Positions 1 to 9,478 are shown, numbered from the stretch's first letter. The stretch: DNA of 64,000 nt from Candidatus Hydrogenedentota bacterium (GCA_903893795.1 CAITNO010000036.1:1-64000), one strand, 5' to 3'. Made by a program: numbers and translations. The notes: generated by a model from the letters alone, not told the origin.

Positions 1-62
1 AGGCCAAGGGACGGCAGCACTGTCACGTATCGGAAACGGGTGCCTGTACCCGAGTCACCACG

Positions 63-146
63 CCAGGGTTTGAGCCCTGGTACAGCCACCATTTTCAACA
101 CAGCGACCTGCTCGAATAAGTCAAGTCATTGGTTGAAAATGGTGGC
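63..146. repeat. Inverted repeats at left edge
   Basis: A 15-base perfect inverted repeat has arms at 85-99 and 132-146 (GCCACCATTTTCAAC and its complement) with a 32-base loop. A smaller hairpin (CCAGGG/CCCTGG) lies at 63-80. The stretch 1-242 holds no gene that I can support. It sits downstream of the stop of the minus-strand hydrolase at 243, so it could act in transcript ending, but there is no T-run. Confidence 0.5.
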
Positions 147-242
147 AGTCCCCCTGCGGCGCATGCACTTTCTTAGCGGCAAAGCGAAGCAATGACGGCG
201 TGTTCTTTGCTTTACTGCAGCAAACACTGCTCACGGCATCCC

Positions 243-3200
243 TCAGTTCCACAAAGGGGCCGGCTCCGGCACATTCACGCCCACGCGCACGCTACTCACG
301 CCAATCCACGCGAAACTGGCGTCCGTGTTGCGGTCAATGAGGCGCAGCCTCACCTTGGTGGGCTTGTCCACCTGAACAGGAATGGCCGTCGGCTGAACCA
401 GATGCACCCCAGGCGGCAGGACGCGCCCAATCACTTCACCCGTGTCTGCCTCGATGATTTCGGCAACAAGACTCTCGCCCTCGGGGGTGGACACACTGCG
501 TCCACCCTGGAAATCGAGCACCACCACCTTGTCGGCGGGACGAATTTCGAAGACGGGAGACAACGCCGTGCCCGAGGCCTGTTCGCCGGCCTTGCCGAGC
601 GAGTTGAGCGTGGGCGCGGTGAAAAGACTGGGTACGGCGCAGATGGAAAAGGCGTTTCCGGTCAGTTCCCATCCCTCCAGCGCCTCGGGACGGGTAAGCG
701 TGAAGACCGTGCGGGGCTGGCGCCGTTCGGCGGGCACTTCCCACGGGGTGCCGTCGAGCAGGGAATCATCACCCGGCCCCTCCGCCGTAACGGCCACAAC
801 ACCCAGCGCCGGATTGGCACCGAGCGTCTCGACAACCAGCGACTGCACCGGCTTGATCGTGCGAAGGTCCAGTTCCACCACGTTCATCGTGCAGGATCCG
901 GTGATGACCGGCAGACAGGTGGCCCAATACTCCGGCTGCGGGAACGCGGGAGGATGCGCCATGGGCCAGTCGGTCTCACCCACTTTGAGCATCGGCAACA
1001 ACCCGTGCCGGTCGGCACGACCGTGATGCGCCGTCGTCCACACATCGCCGAACACCTCCGCCGACGGCCACCAGTCGAGGTCGCCCGGCGTGCGCAGTGT
1101 CCGCGTGTACAGCACCGCGCCCTTGTCGCCGCGCACCGTCATGCGCGCCACCTCGGCGAACATGTCGTGGTTTTCCAGATAGGGGATAACCAGCACGTAG
1201 AGCTTCTTGACCATGCGCCCGCCCAGGTCGAGCGTGAAGCAAGGCTGGCCCATCTTCCAGGACACGGGGATAAACTTGCGCTGCGGCAGCGCAAACTTCA
1301 CCTGCGGCAGTTCCGGTGGGGCCAGTTCGGTTTGCCCCTCCAGCTTCTCCAGCGCAGGCGGCGAATTGGACCACGGCACATGGGGGAACCCGGGGAAGTC
1401 GCGCAGCTTGCGCCAGTCCGTGTCCGGCATGAGCATGTTTTCGGGCAGCGCAATCTGCGTCATTCGCGACGCCGCATGCGCCGCGAGCGGGCCGGATTCG
1501 AAGATGCTGCGGGCGTTGAGTGTCGCTGGGAATTCCTTCGCCGTCCATCCTGGGTATATCGCTATGGAGGCATCATTTTCACCAGGTGATACTTGTGACA
1601 GATTGCCCGCGGGGATTGCGATAGGCAATGTTGTCTCACAGTAGTCGCGGTCGGGGCAGTTGCTGGAATCGACCTTCACCAAGTGTGCTGTGCTTCCCAC
1701 GACTATGCTGTCAGGCCACAATAGACTTCCAGTATTACCGTGTAGCGTTAAGGAGGCCAGAGCATTGTTTCCTTCAAGACTCAGGTCTTCACCAAACGTT
1801 ACCTCAACCTCGGGCAGCACGGTGATATCTACGGGAATGAAGACCGTCTCGATTGAGTCATAGAGGGTGCACTCTAAAAAGAAGCTACGACGGGCAAAGT
1901 TCATCAAGCCAAGCCTTCCAAAGCCCATATAGGGTTTGAGAAGGTTGCGCGAAAGAATTGCCCGCATACCGCCATTGGATTGGGAAATGGCGTAGGATTC
2001 AAACAGATGGCAGGGATCCGCGACTTTGGAGATCAGAGCATCGCCATCGATGGCTAAGGAGAAATCACGTCCCTCGGTTACTACTTGCTGGTATTTCAGA
2101 CTGACTTTAGCCGGAACATATTCAATCGCCACTGTTGCGTTGTTGGTTCGTTCGGACCCAAGGGTATAGAAGATGGTATCGGATACAGAAGCGGCTGAGT
2201 CGAATTTAGCGGGAGGAGACGGAAGCGGATGTGAACGGAATGAAGATTGGGGTGCCCCGTTTATGGTTGCCTTCACGGACTTGCTTATGGGCAAATGCCA
2301 GCGAAGTGAGGGAGCGTAAGTCTTGCTGCTTTTCACTGAGTAGAGGATGTTGTTGCCATTCCGTTGGTACTGCACTTGAAACCCTGGGAGATGCAGGGAA
2401 GCCTTTTCCCACGTATCAGGGAAACAGGGGGCAATTTGCAGCTCTCCTCCATTTATGACATGGAGTCCGAAGATGGACTCGACCATCGAGGCGATGAAAA
2501 GTCCAGCCGGCGGCGAGAAATAGGCAGGAATGGGCTCCTGCGCGACCTCCGGCCAAGAACCCCGATGATTGACATCCGTCACCCAGCCAGCGACAGCCTT
2601 AAGTGGTTTCCAGGCTTCATTCCGCATTCCCGCGCCGGAAAGACCCCAAGCCGCCCAAGGTTGCTGGGCTGCGCCTGACTGCATTCCCCACGTGCCACTG
2701 ACGTGGTTGGGAAAGTTGTTCGAACAGTAGACATCCCCCTCCACTCCGGTGAGCCTGTCGCGCAATTGACGTAAAGAGAGGTACCTCTCCAAGGGTTCGG
2801 GGACCATTGAATTGTAATATAACGTCGGATAAATCAAGGTATGATACTGACCGTCCAATCTTGCATAGCCGAGTGGGTCAACGAAGAACGCATACCTCCC
2901 GACGTCAGGAAGCCAGAGTTCCTTCTCCATCCTCTCCTTAATCACGTCCAGTCGATATGTCAAGCCGTGCTTCACAGTCCCCTGGGATGGGCACATATAG
3001 AGTATGCTCATCATATTCATGCCCTCGATCGTGGGCGTAGTACCATCGCAAGGCGTTCCGATCATGTCCTCCTGGTTGCCGATCTGCTGCGACCAGGCGA
3101 GCAGCATGTCGCCGTCGGGGTCATATTCCTTGAAGGTCTGGTTGAGCACGCGGTCCAGCATGGGCGCGACTTCCTTGGCGAACTCCTTGTCGCCGGTGAA

Positions 3201-4271
3201 GTTCATGTAGTGCCGCACCTGCCATGCCCAGAACTGGTTCGAGCCACCGAAGTCGCGGTGGGTATGGCCGTTGGGCCACAACTGCGGCACAGCGCCGTTG
3301 GGCAGCAGCATGCGCCCGTGCGTCAGTGTGCATAGCCGGGAGCGGTCTTCCTGGCCCAACCACTCGGCCCCAGCGGTGTGCTGCATGTGCCACAGCGCCA
3401 GCCAGTGGTGAATGGTCTCGATCCAACCATAGGGTTCAATCCAGGAGTACTCCATCGTGATGATGGCGGAACGAAAAGCCGCGTTGAGGTTTTCGTCGGG
3501 CGTCTCGATGCGGCTCTCCAAGAGTTTCGCGTAATAGTCGTCCACGGCCTTTCGGGCGGTCTGCGGGTCATTCTTGCTCAGTTCCAGCGCGCGGTCCGCC
3601 GCGTCGGCGTAGGCCATGACCACTGCGCCCGAGCCTCCGGCAAAGCGGGCGGTGAGCTGGCCCGTGTCGGCATTGCGCTCGATGGGGCCCGTGGCGCGCA
3701 CGGCCATCGGAAACGGGTCCTCCCCACTCTGGAAGGTAGCGGTGTTACCATCGATGAGCTGTGCGTCTTTCGGCGCGACAGTGTCGGGCCCTACAAATGC
3801 GGGCGGGGTGCCCATGAGGAAGGAGACCGAAGTGCCGCCGCCTATGCGCAGCAGCACCGGCGTGGGTGGATTGGTGGTGATACTGTAGACGGCGGCCCCT
3901 TCCCAGGTGGTTACGCCGCGCCCGACCAGCAACGGCGCAAGGTCGGCCGTCACCTCCACCCCGCCAATCCTGAACTTGGCCTCCACCCCGCCGGGGAAGT
4001 CTTCCACATGGACCTCCGTCGCGTTGTTCGGTGCGGGAATGACGCCATCCTTGTCCAGACAGGGAACGATCTTCAGCAGGAAATCGTGCTTGATCTGTTC
4101 CGGGTGGCTCTTGAAATAGGTCATGAAGGCCGAGGTCACGTCAGTTTCGTGGGTAACGATGACACTGCGGTGATAGGCTGCCATGCGTTCCATCGGAACG
4201 CGGTCCACGGCGAGGGAGTTTGAGGAAAGCAATATCGCCGCGAAACTTGCCAGTACATGCCAACGCTTCAT
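243..4271 (-). CDS. Secreted six-hairpin glycoside hydrolase
   Basis: The 1342-residue product starts at the ATG at 4271 because AAGGAGG lies just upstream and the new N-terminus is a signal peptide (residues 1-21, cleavage after SLA). The open frame extends 51 codons further, but that part is repeat-rich intergenic DNA. Residues about 275-670 look like an (alpha/alpha)6 six-hairpin glycosidase fold, with aromatic-rich helices such as IETIHHWLALWH (285-296) and GGSNQFWAW (342-350). This resembles amylo-alpha-1,6-glucosidase/rhamnosidase-type families. Residues about 1190-1335 look like a beta jelly-roll, perhaps sugar-binding. The exact GH family and substrate are not clear. It probably cleaves oligosaccharides outside the cytoplasm and lies downstream of sugar isomerase and sugar transporter genes on the same strand. 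Confidence 0.75.
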   Translation of the reverse strand: MKRWHVLASFAAILLSSNSLAVDRVPMERMAAYHRSVIVTHETDVTSAFMTYFKSHPEQIKHDFLLKIVPCLDKDGVIPAPNNATEVHVEDFPGGVEAKFRIGGVEVTADLAPLLVGRGVTTWEGAAVYSITTNPPTPVLLRIGGGTSVSFLMGTPPAFVGPDTVAPKDAQLIDGNTATFQSGEDPFPMAVRATGPIERNADTGQLTARFAGGSGAVVMAYADAADRALELSKNDPQTARKAVDDYYAKLLESRIETPDENLNAAFRSAIITMEYSWIEPYGWIETIHHWLALWHMQHTAGAEWLGQEDRSRLCTLTHGRMLLPNGAVPQLWPNGHTHRDFGGSNQFWAWQVRHYMNFTGDKEFAKEVAPMLDRVLNQTFKEYDPDGDMLLAWSQQIGNQEDMIGTPCDGTTPTIEGMNMMSILYMCPSQGTVKHGLTYRLDVIKERMEKELWLPDVGRYAFFVDPLGYARLDGQYHTLIYPTLYYNSMVPEPLERYLSLRQLRDRLTGVEGDVYCSNNFPNHVSGTWGMQSGAAQQPWAAWGLSGAGMRNEAWKPLKAVAGWVTDVNHRGSWPEVAQEPIPAYFSPPAGLFIASMVESIFGLHVINGGELQIAPCFPDTWEKASLHLPGFQVQYQRNGNNILYSVKSSKTYAPSLRWHLPISKSVKATINGAPQSSFRSHPLPSPPAKFDSAASVSDTIFYTLGSERTNNATVAIEYVPAKVSLKYQQVVTEGRDFSLAIDGDALISKVADPCHLFESYAISQSNGGMRAILSRNLLKPYMGFGRLGLMNFARRSFFLECTLYDSIETVFIPVDITVLPEVEVTFGEDLSLEGNNALASLTLHGNTGSLLWPDSIVVGSTAHLVKVDSSNCPDRDYCETTLPIAIPAGNLSQVSPGENDASIAIYPGWTAKEFPATLNARSIFESGPLAAHAASRMTQIALPENMLMPDTDWRKLRDFPGFPHVPWSNSPPALEKLEGQTELAPPELPQVKFALPQRKFIPVSWKMGQPCFTLDLGGRMVKKLYVLVIPYLENHDMFAEVARMTVRGDKGAVLYTRTLRTPGDLDWWPSAEVFGDVWTTAHHGRADRHGLLPMLKVGETDWPMAHPPAFPQPEYWATCLPVITGSCTMNVVELDLRTIKPVQSLVVETLGANPALGVVAVTAEGPGDDSLLDGTPWEVPAERRQPRTVFTLTRPEALEGWELTGNAFSICAVPSLFTAPTLNSLGKAGEQASGTALSPVFEIRPADKVVVLDFQGGRSVSTPEGESLVAEIIEADTGEVIGRVLPPGVHLVQPTAIPVQVDKPTKVRLRLIDRNTDASFAWIGVSSVRVGVNVPEPAPLWN

Positions 4272-4317
4272 GATTTCCTCCTTCGTATCATCGCGAAACG
4301 GCGTCTTCTCTCTCGTT

Positions 4318-4364
4318 CCCAAGTTGCACTTGGGAATGTCCCTGTCCGCGAAGTTGCACTTCGC
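4318..4364. repeat. Tandem hairpins with AAGTTGCACTT core
   Basis: Two 17-base palindromes stand close together: CCCAAGTTGCACTTGGG at 4318-4334 and GCGAAGTTGCACTTCGC at 4348-4364. The 11-base core is identical, while the outer three base pairs differ on both sides so that pairing is kept. This suggests that structure is selected or that the arms belong to a spreading repeat. They lie in the leader of the hydrolase gene. Confidence 0.6.
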
Positions 4365-4422
4365 GCCGCCGGGGCATGGCCCCGATGAAGAAAAGCGGCG
4401 GCATGGCCACCGCCCAATCAAC

Positions 4423-4531
4423 AATGTGGGACAGGCGCCCTCGCCTGTCTCTCCAAGTCCTCGTTACACGCTGACAGCAGGTCCGGCTTCGCCAAGGGCC
4501 ACGCCGCGACTCTGGGCGGCTGTCCTACATT
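4423..4531. repeat. Intergenic GGACAGGCG-type repeat element
   Basis: A segment with AATGTGGGACAGGCG (4423-4437) and its local inverted GCCTGTC is followed at 4515-4531 by GGCGGCTGTCCTACATT, which is an inverted partner. The same two modules occur in reversed arrangement at 44414-44487. Both copies lie immediately next to the stop of a minus-strand gene. It is probably a small dispersed palindromic repeat, with no coding content. Confidence 0.5.
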
Positions 4532-4537
4532 CTCCTG

Positions 4538-6220
4538 TCAACTTTCCCGCCTCGCCAAACCCTTTTCCGCGAGTTCGCGGGTGCGCTGCATATTGTCCGC
4601 AAGCGTTCCTTCCTTGTGGTACACGCTGCTGGTGCCCGCGACAAGAATGTCTGCGCCCGCCGCCACCATGTCCTCAATCAACGCGAAGCTGACATTGCCG
4701 TCCACCTGGATGGGTATCTTTGCCCCTCGCTCATCGAGCCACTTGCGGCATTCGGCGATCTTCCGCAGTCCGTAGGGCACTATCTTCTGGCCCGCATAGC
4801 CGGGATTGACCGTCATCAACAGCACGAAATCGAGCCGGTCCAGAACGTAGTCCAGGGCGCTCAGCGGCGTTGCCGGATTGAGCGCCGCGCCCGCCTTCAT
4901 GCCCAAGTCGCGGATACGGTTGAGGGTGCGGTCAAGGTGCACGGCCGACTCGACGTGCACCGACACCATCCATGCGCCGAGCGCGGCCATCTGCTCCACA
5001 AAGAAATCATTGCGGTCCACCATCAGATGCGCGTCGAAGGGCAGGAACGTTTTGTCGCACAACTGTTTGAACGCCTCAAAGCCAAGCGGCATGTTGGGCG
5101 TAAAATGGGCATCCATCACGTCGATGTGCAATAGGTCGGCGTTGACCGCCTCCAGGCGCCGCACGCTCTCCTCCAAGTGCAGCAGGTCGGCGCACATCAC
5201 CGAGGGGGCCGTGAGCAGTGTGCCGGTGCGCAGCACCGGTTCCTGCGGTGTGGCCGTAATGAGTTCAATCACCGGGGCCGTTGCGGTCTTGGGTGCCTCG
5301 GCAAAGACTTCCCGGATGTGGCCAATCGATGCCCGGAGCATGGCTTCGAGTTTGCAGTCGCTGTAGTCGCGGCCCAGTTTGGGCCCGCCGATTTCGAGAT
5401 AGGCTACCTGATTCTTGAGGGGGATAACCGCCGCGTGGAAGTGGAGCAGGTCGCGCACCTGTGCGAGGTCCACTATCCCCCGTGCCCGTTCGGCCTCGCT
5501 GAAACCGAAGGTGGAACTGAAGATCTCATCCGTGTTCTTGAGGTGCAGTTCCCCCAACCACGGCAACGATGCCGTGATGAGCTGTTCCGGCGTTTCGCGC
5601 ACCGTGCCGTCCCGGTCGGCCCAGCCGTGCGAGGTGTCGATGCAGAACCCCATGCCCGCACTGCCGGGGGTGGCCCGGTGATGGGCTCCAAGTTCCTCGG
5701 CCATGGCCGCAATCTCCGCCATCAGCGAGGGCGGTTCGGCGAGACAGGACATGGGTTCGATGGTCAGCATCTCCACGCCGAGCCCGCCGGCGAGGACCAT
5801 AAACTCTTTCATATTCGTCACATAACGCGCCGTGGCGGCGGCTTTCGTGCCCATCTCATCGCGCAGAATCGCGCCGGGGTTGCTGCCCACGTGCTTGGCA
5901 CCGACCAGCGCCCCCACCTCAACCAGCCGCGCATAGTTGCGCCGCGCCACGGCCTCCCAGCCCACCTCGTTGCGGAAGAACCCGCCCAGTTCGCGGTGCG
6001 CCGTGAAGATGCTGGAGATGCAGATGCCGAAACCTTCCGCCTGCCGGCGCAGCCACACAAACCACTCGTCGGGCAACTGGTAGATTTCAAAGAAGGTGCC
6101 CAGTTGCAGGTGGCGCACACCCTCGTCGGCCATGATGCGGAACAGCCATTCGTAGCTGTAACGGTATTCGATGGGGTCTGATTTCACCCCGATTTCTATT
6201 TGCAGTTTGTCGTCGTTCAT
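4538..6220 (-). CDS. Sugar isomerase fused to ribulose-phosphate 3-epimerase
   Basis: This 560-residue protein carries two TIM-barrel enzymes in one chain. Residues 1 to about 315 resemble the xylose isomerase-like/AP endonuclease 2 fold, with likely metal ligands at E155, D195/H198 (CIDTSHGW) and H226 (GELHLKN). Residues about 336-545 are a complete D-ribulose-5-phosphate 3-epimerase-type domain: S340, HIDVMD (H365, D367), H398 in DAHLMV, MTVNPGYAGQ (469-478) and D507 in QVDGNV. Rpe proteins are normally about 220 residues and stand alone, so the fusion is unusual. The two activities could act in sequence on a sugar or sugar phosphate delivered by the adjacent MFS porter. Whether the epimerase works on ribulose-5-P or an allulose-6-P-like substrate cannot be told here. 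Confidence 0.85.
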   Translation of the reverse strand: MNDDKLQIEIGVKSDPIEYRYSYEWLFRIMADEGVRHLQLGTFFEIYQLPDEWFVWLRRQAEGFGICISSIFTAHRELGGFFRNEVGWEAVARRNYARLVEVGALVGAKHVGSNPGAILRDEMGTKAAATARYVTNMKEFMVLAGGLGVEMLTIEPMSCLAEPPSLMAEIAAMAEELGAHHRATPGSAGMGFCIDTSHGWADRDGTVRETPEQLITASLPWLGELHLKNTDEIFSSTFGFSEAERARGIVDLAQVRDLLHFHAAVIPLKNQVAYLEIGGPKLGRDYSDCKLEAMLRASIGHIREVFAEAPKTATAPVIELITATPQEPVLRTGTLLTAPSVMCADLLHLEESVRRLEAVNADLLHIDVMDAHFTPNMPLGFEAFKQLCDKTFLPFDAHLMVDRNDFFVEQMAALGAWMVSVHVESAVHLDRTLNRIRDLGMKAGAALNPATPLSALDYVLDRLDFVLLMTVNPGYAGQKIVPYGLRKIAECRKWLDERGAKIPIQVDGNVSFALIEDMVAAGADILVAGTSSVYHKEGTLADNMQRTRELAEKGLARRES

Positions 6221-6260
6221 GAGACTTCGTCTTGTCCTTTCAATGATCCGCTATCGCAGG

Positions 6261-6319
6261 GCAGGCCGTGGCGGAATGCCCGGAGCCGGCGGGACGCCGG
6301 CGCTCCCAGTAAGGCCTGC
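6261..6319. repeat. GGAGCGCCGGCGTCCCGCCGGC-family repeat, one arm
   Basis: AGCCGGCGGGACGCCGGCG, followed by CTCCCAGT, lies at 6284-6310 and is enclosed by the inverted ends GCAGGCC (6261-6267) and GGCCTGC (6313-6319). It matches the arms of the large inverted repeat at 42534-42613. Related GC-rich palindromes are common between genes in planctomycete-like genomes and are often mistranslated as AGVPPA-type peptides. Confidence 0.55.
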
Positions 6320-6336
6320 CCCCGCGACGTATTAAG

Positions 6337-6371
6337 CCCCCCTCGAGGGGGGTGGTCGGCGAAAGCCGACC
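6337..6371. repeat. Double GC hairpin after sugar porter gene
   Basis: Two perfect hairpins are adjacent: C6-TCGA-G6 (6337-6352) and GGTCGGC-GAAA-GCCGACC (6354-6371), the second closed by a GNRA tetraloop. They sit 14 bases beyond the stop of the minus-strand porter gene. They may end its transcript or insulate the next gene, but no T-run follows on the minus strand. They may also be another dispersed repeat family. Confidence 0.5.
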
Positions 6372-6384
6372 GGGGGGTGTTGCC

Positions 6385-7767
6385 TCACTTTTCCGCCACC
6401 CAACTCCGTTCGATCTGCTCCAGCGTCATGCCCTTTGTCTCCGGCACGGCCAGAGACACAAAAACGATGGACACAATGCACATCACGCCGTAGATGAAAA
6501 AGCTGTATCCCGCCAGATGCTCCTGGAGCCACGGCGATGTCTGCGACACGACAAAACAGGCGGTCCAAAGGCACAGCGTGGCAATGGACATGGCCGTGCC
6601 GCGCACGCGGGTCGGATAAATCTCCGCCAGCACCACCCACACCACGGGGCCCATGGCCACGGCAAAGGACGCCACATAGGTCAGAATGAACACCAGCGCC
6701 AGCAGCCCCTTCAACTGGCCCAGTGCATAGGCGCCCCCGAGCGCGAAGAGAGACACGCCCATGCCGACGGAGGCCAGCACGAGCAAAGGCTTGCGCCCGA
6801 TGCGGTCCACCACGCGTATCGCCAGGATGGTGAAGGCCAGGTTCACCGCGCCCACCACCACGGTCTGGTAAAACGCCATGGTGGAGGACGAGCCCAGATT
6901 CTTGAAGATATCGGTGGCGTAGTAGAGCACCACATTGATGCCTGTCACCTGCTGGAGCACGGCCAGAACGATGCCCATAACCATCGCCCAGCGCAGTCCC
7001 GGCTGGAAGAGCTGGGCAATCGACGTGTCCTCGTGCGCGATGGCCTCCTCAATCTCGGCCGCATCGCGCCGGGCCTGCGCGTCGCCGTTCACCCGTGTCA
7101 GCACGGCCATCGCCTCGCTGCGGCGGCCGCGCTTAATCAGCCAGCGCGGGCTTTCGGGCACGAAGAAGAGCAGCACAAAGAACAGCACGGCGGGCAGCGC
7201 GCCCGAACCGAACATCCAGCGCCAGCCGTAGGCAATGTTCCACGCCTCGCCGCCGAGGCCCTCCCCCAGCCGCGCAATGTAGGCATTCACGAAATACACC
7301 ACCAGCATGCCGCCCACGATGGCAAACTGGTTCACCGACACCATCCGCCCGCGCACCGGTGCGGGAGCGATCTCGGCGATGTAAAGCGGAGACAGCATGG
7401 ATGCGGCACCGATGGCGAAGCCGCCCAGAATGCGCGCGATGGCCAGTTGCGTGACCGTGTCGGGCAGCGCCGCCCCGATGCCCGAAATGCCGAACAGCAC
7501 GGCCGAGAGAATCATGACCTTCTTGCGGCCCAGCCAGTCGCTGAGCACCCCGGCAAACATGGCGCCGCCGATGCACCCCACCAGCGCGCTCGACGCGGCC
7601 CACCCCTTCACCACCGAATCCAAGTGCCAATGGGGCTCCATGTAGACAATCGCCCCGGAAATCACCGCCGTGTCATAGCCGAAGAGCAACCCGCCCAGCG
7701 CCGCCACCGAGGCCAGCACCCACATGTACATTGCACTGCCCAACCGGTCCTGTTTGTCCGACAACAT
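6385..7767 (-). CDS. MFS sugar porter (SP family)
   Basis: A 460-residue inner-membrane protein with about twelve hydrophobic segments. Sugar-porter family signatures are present: GLLFGYDTAVISGAI (26-40), the loop 2-3 motif DWLGRKK (77-83), VPESPRWL (203-210) at the end of the first half and VPETKG near residue 445. The family takes up monosaccharides, usually with protons. GAGGAG lies eight bases before the start. The gene lies upstream of the isomerase-epimerase fusion and the secreted hydrolase on the same strand, consistent with a pathway of hydrolysis, uptake and entry into central metabolism. The particular sugar cannot be named. Confidence 0.9.
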   Translation of the reverse strand: MLSDKQDRLGSAMYMWVLASVAALGGLLFGYDTAVISGAIVYMEPHWHLDSVVKGWAASSALVGCIGGAMFAGVLSDWLGRKKVMILSAVLFGISGIGAALPDTVTQLAIARILGGFAIGAASMLSPLYIAEIAPAPVRGRMVSVNQFAIVGGMLVVYFVNAYIARLGEGLGGEAWNIAYGWRWMFGSGALPAVLFFVLLFFVPESPRWLIKRGRRSEAMAVLTRVNGDAQARRDAAEIEEAIAHEDTSIAQLFQPGLRWAMVMGIVLAVLQQVTGINVVLYYATDIFKNLGSSSTMAFYQTVVVGAVNLAFTILAIRVVDRIGRKPLLVLASVGMGVSLFALGGAYALGQLKGLLALVFILTYVASFAVAMGPVVWVVLAEIYPTRVRGTAMSIATLCLWTACFVVSQTSPWLQEHLAGYSFFIYGVMCIVSIVFVSLAVPETKGMTLEQIERSWVAEK

Positions 7768-7930
7768 GCCCTGTTCTCCTCGGGCCGCATCGCGTGCGGC
7801 CTGTCCGCGTTGACCCGCATTATAGGCGAGTCACCCCGGGGATGTCACCGCCGACTGGCAGGGGCAATTGGCCCTCCGCAACCGTTCCTGGGCACGCCAA
7901 TCTCCTGATTGGCGATATCAGGAAGTGACC

Positions 7931-9226
7931 CTACAATGACCCCGCCAATTCCAAGGCCGAGGAAAAGGCAATGTCCCCACTGCACCCCTCGGCCTGCACT
8001 GTATCGCCGATAAAGTACAGGTTCCTCACGTCCGGGCAAATGATGGACGGACGATGCGGATAGGATTGGGAGGGCATGAGCATGTTGCCGTTGACCATGG
8101 GGAGAATCAGCCTGCGCTGGTGAACAATCCTGTCCGTGCAACCGGGGATGAGCTCCTCCATGAGCCGCTTAATGCGCGCCTCGGCCGCATCGGGCGCGTC
8201 CCTGCTGGCGGGGCTGTCCGGGTCGAGCAGCATGGCCCAGGTGTTCACGTGTTTTCCCGCCGGTGCTATGCTCGGGTCAATGTTGCTCTGGAACTTGACC
8301 CAAAGCGGCATGTCAACACCGAGTATGCCGCCGGTTATATCCGTGACGGGTTCATTGAAAACAAAATCGATGCTGACCCCGCGCGAGGGTCTGATATGGG
8401 TCACATAGTCCACAAATGGGGGTGCAAAGAGGCTCTCCGGCATGACCCTGAACAGGCCAGGCAGGGGCGCGGCGAAAACCACCTTTCCGGCGCGGTAATG
8501 GGCGCGGTCCGTTTTGACACCCACAGCCACACCCCGCTCCACAAGGATGGTCTCAACCCTTTCGGCCGCATGAATCTCGCCGCCATGCCTGCGAATGGCG
8601 GCCTCCAGTTTGTCGATGAGCTGCCTGGATCCGCCGCGTGGTTCGCCCTGTTTGATCGGGGCCTTCGCCGCGCGCTGCAGAAACTGGATGACCTCTCCGG
8701 CGGACACCAGGCCCGGGTCGCTGACCATCACGGTGAATCCCAGGAAACCGAGGAAGCGCTCCACCCATGGATTGCGCCCCCTTTCGCGGTAGAAATCAAG
8801 CAGGGTCCGGTCATACCACGCATTGGCGTCTTCTTTGAGAACACGCCTGTAGAAGCGCAGGAAATCCAGCAGCGCGGCCCAAGGCAGCAGCGATGTGGTC
8901 AGAAACCCGCCAACACTTTCGGGGCGGCGGTGCAGCCTGCCGTCGAAATAGAGATAGGCGGTGTTGCCGCGGGTGTCTATAAAGTCGATGGGTTCGCCAA
9001 GCCGTTCGAACACCCGTGCCGCGATGCCGTCACCGGCAAGACGGTGCGAGTGCTGTCCGTATTGCCAGACAAATCCGTCCCGCTCGATGTAGGCGGCCCG
9101 TCCGCCAAGCCTGCCGGACTTCTCGACAAGCAACACCCGCCGTCCCTGCTGCGACAACAGGGCCGCAGCCGAGAGACCGGCAAAACCGGCGCCGATGATT
9201 ACGGCGTCATAATGGGTGTCCGTCAT
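7931..9226 (-). CDS. Phytoene desaturase-like FAD oxidoreductase
   Basis: The 431-residue protein starts at the ATG at 9226, just before the dinucleotide-binding motif VIIGAGFAGLSAAALL (residues 9-24, with E35 at the end of the second strand and the following GGRA). The C-terminal FAD contact NLYFIGDTVQAEGCSG (about 400-415) is also present. Overall it resembles the phytoene desaturase/carotenoid isomerase/GDI group, which desaturates or isomerises polyprenyl or other lipid substrates. It is divergent from an SDR, membrane protein and GMC oxidoreductase run, and together these look like a lipid-oxidation locus. No phytoene synthase is present, so carotenoid synthesis is not shown. Confidence 0.75.
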   Translation of the reverse strand: MTDTHYDAVIIGAGFAGLSAAALLSQQGRRVLLVEKSGRLGGRAAYIERDGFVWQYGQHSHRLAGDGIAARVFERLGEPIDFIDTRGNTAYLYFDGRLHRRPESVGGFLTTSLLPWAALLDFLRFYRRVLKEDANAWYDRTLLDFYRERGRNPWVERFLGFLGFTVMVSDPGLVSAGEVIQFLQRAAKAPIKQGEPRGGSRQLIDKLEAAIRRHGGEIHAAERVETILVERGVAVGVKTDRAHYRAGKVVFAAPLPGLFRVMPESLFAPPFVDYVTHIRPSRGVSIDFVFNEPVTDITGGILGVDMPLWVKFQSNIDPSIAPAGKHVNTWAMLLDPDSPASRDAPDAAEARIKRLMEELIPGCTDRIVHQRRLILPMVNGNMLMPSQSYPHRPSIICPDVRNLYFIGDTVQAEGCSGDIAFSSALELAGSL

Positions 9227-9404
9227 GGTCTGATTCCATCGCCGGGCGGGCTGAGCCCAGGCAGGGCAATTGTAACCGAAGGGCAGCATCACCCCGCATC
9301 TTTCCGAAGCGGTCTAAGCGCGCACCCAAGTGCATTGGACACAATGGGAAGCTTTTCAGCGCTCTCTTGGGGCAGTTCAGACGGAATCTAACGCAATACT
9401 TGAT

Positions 9405-9432
9405 TTGTCACATTTCGTGATAAACTTATCTT
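9405..9432 (+). promoter_or_regulatory. Sigma70-type promoter for SDR-GMC run
   Basis: TTGTCA (9405-9410), a 16-base spacer and TATCTT (9427-9432) lie 46 bases before the SDR start, in a locally A+T-rich stretch. A small palindrome TCACATTTCGTGA (9408-9420) overlaps the -35 end and spacer and could be an operator. The rest of the gap 9227-9478 shows nothing else recognisable. Confidence 0.45.
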
Positions 9433-9478
9433 AGTCGCCGCGAAGCGCGGCCATGTGCCCTGAATCTTTGGTGCGAAG

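Noticed and set aside
1..93. tRNA-like 3' end (hairpin followed by TACAGCCACCA)
   Set aside because: The hairpin loop is eight bases with TTTGAG, not the TTC of a T-loop, no matching 5' acceptor or anticodon arm can be formed, and the CCA belongs to an inverted repeat.
6352..7908. 518-codon plus-strand open frame
   Set aside because: Shadow of the MFS porter gene, extended by the GC-rich repeat at its start.
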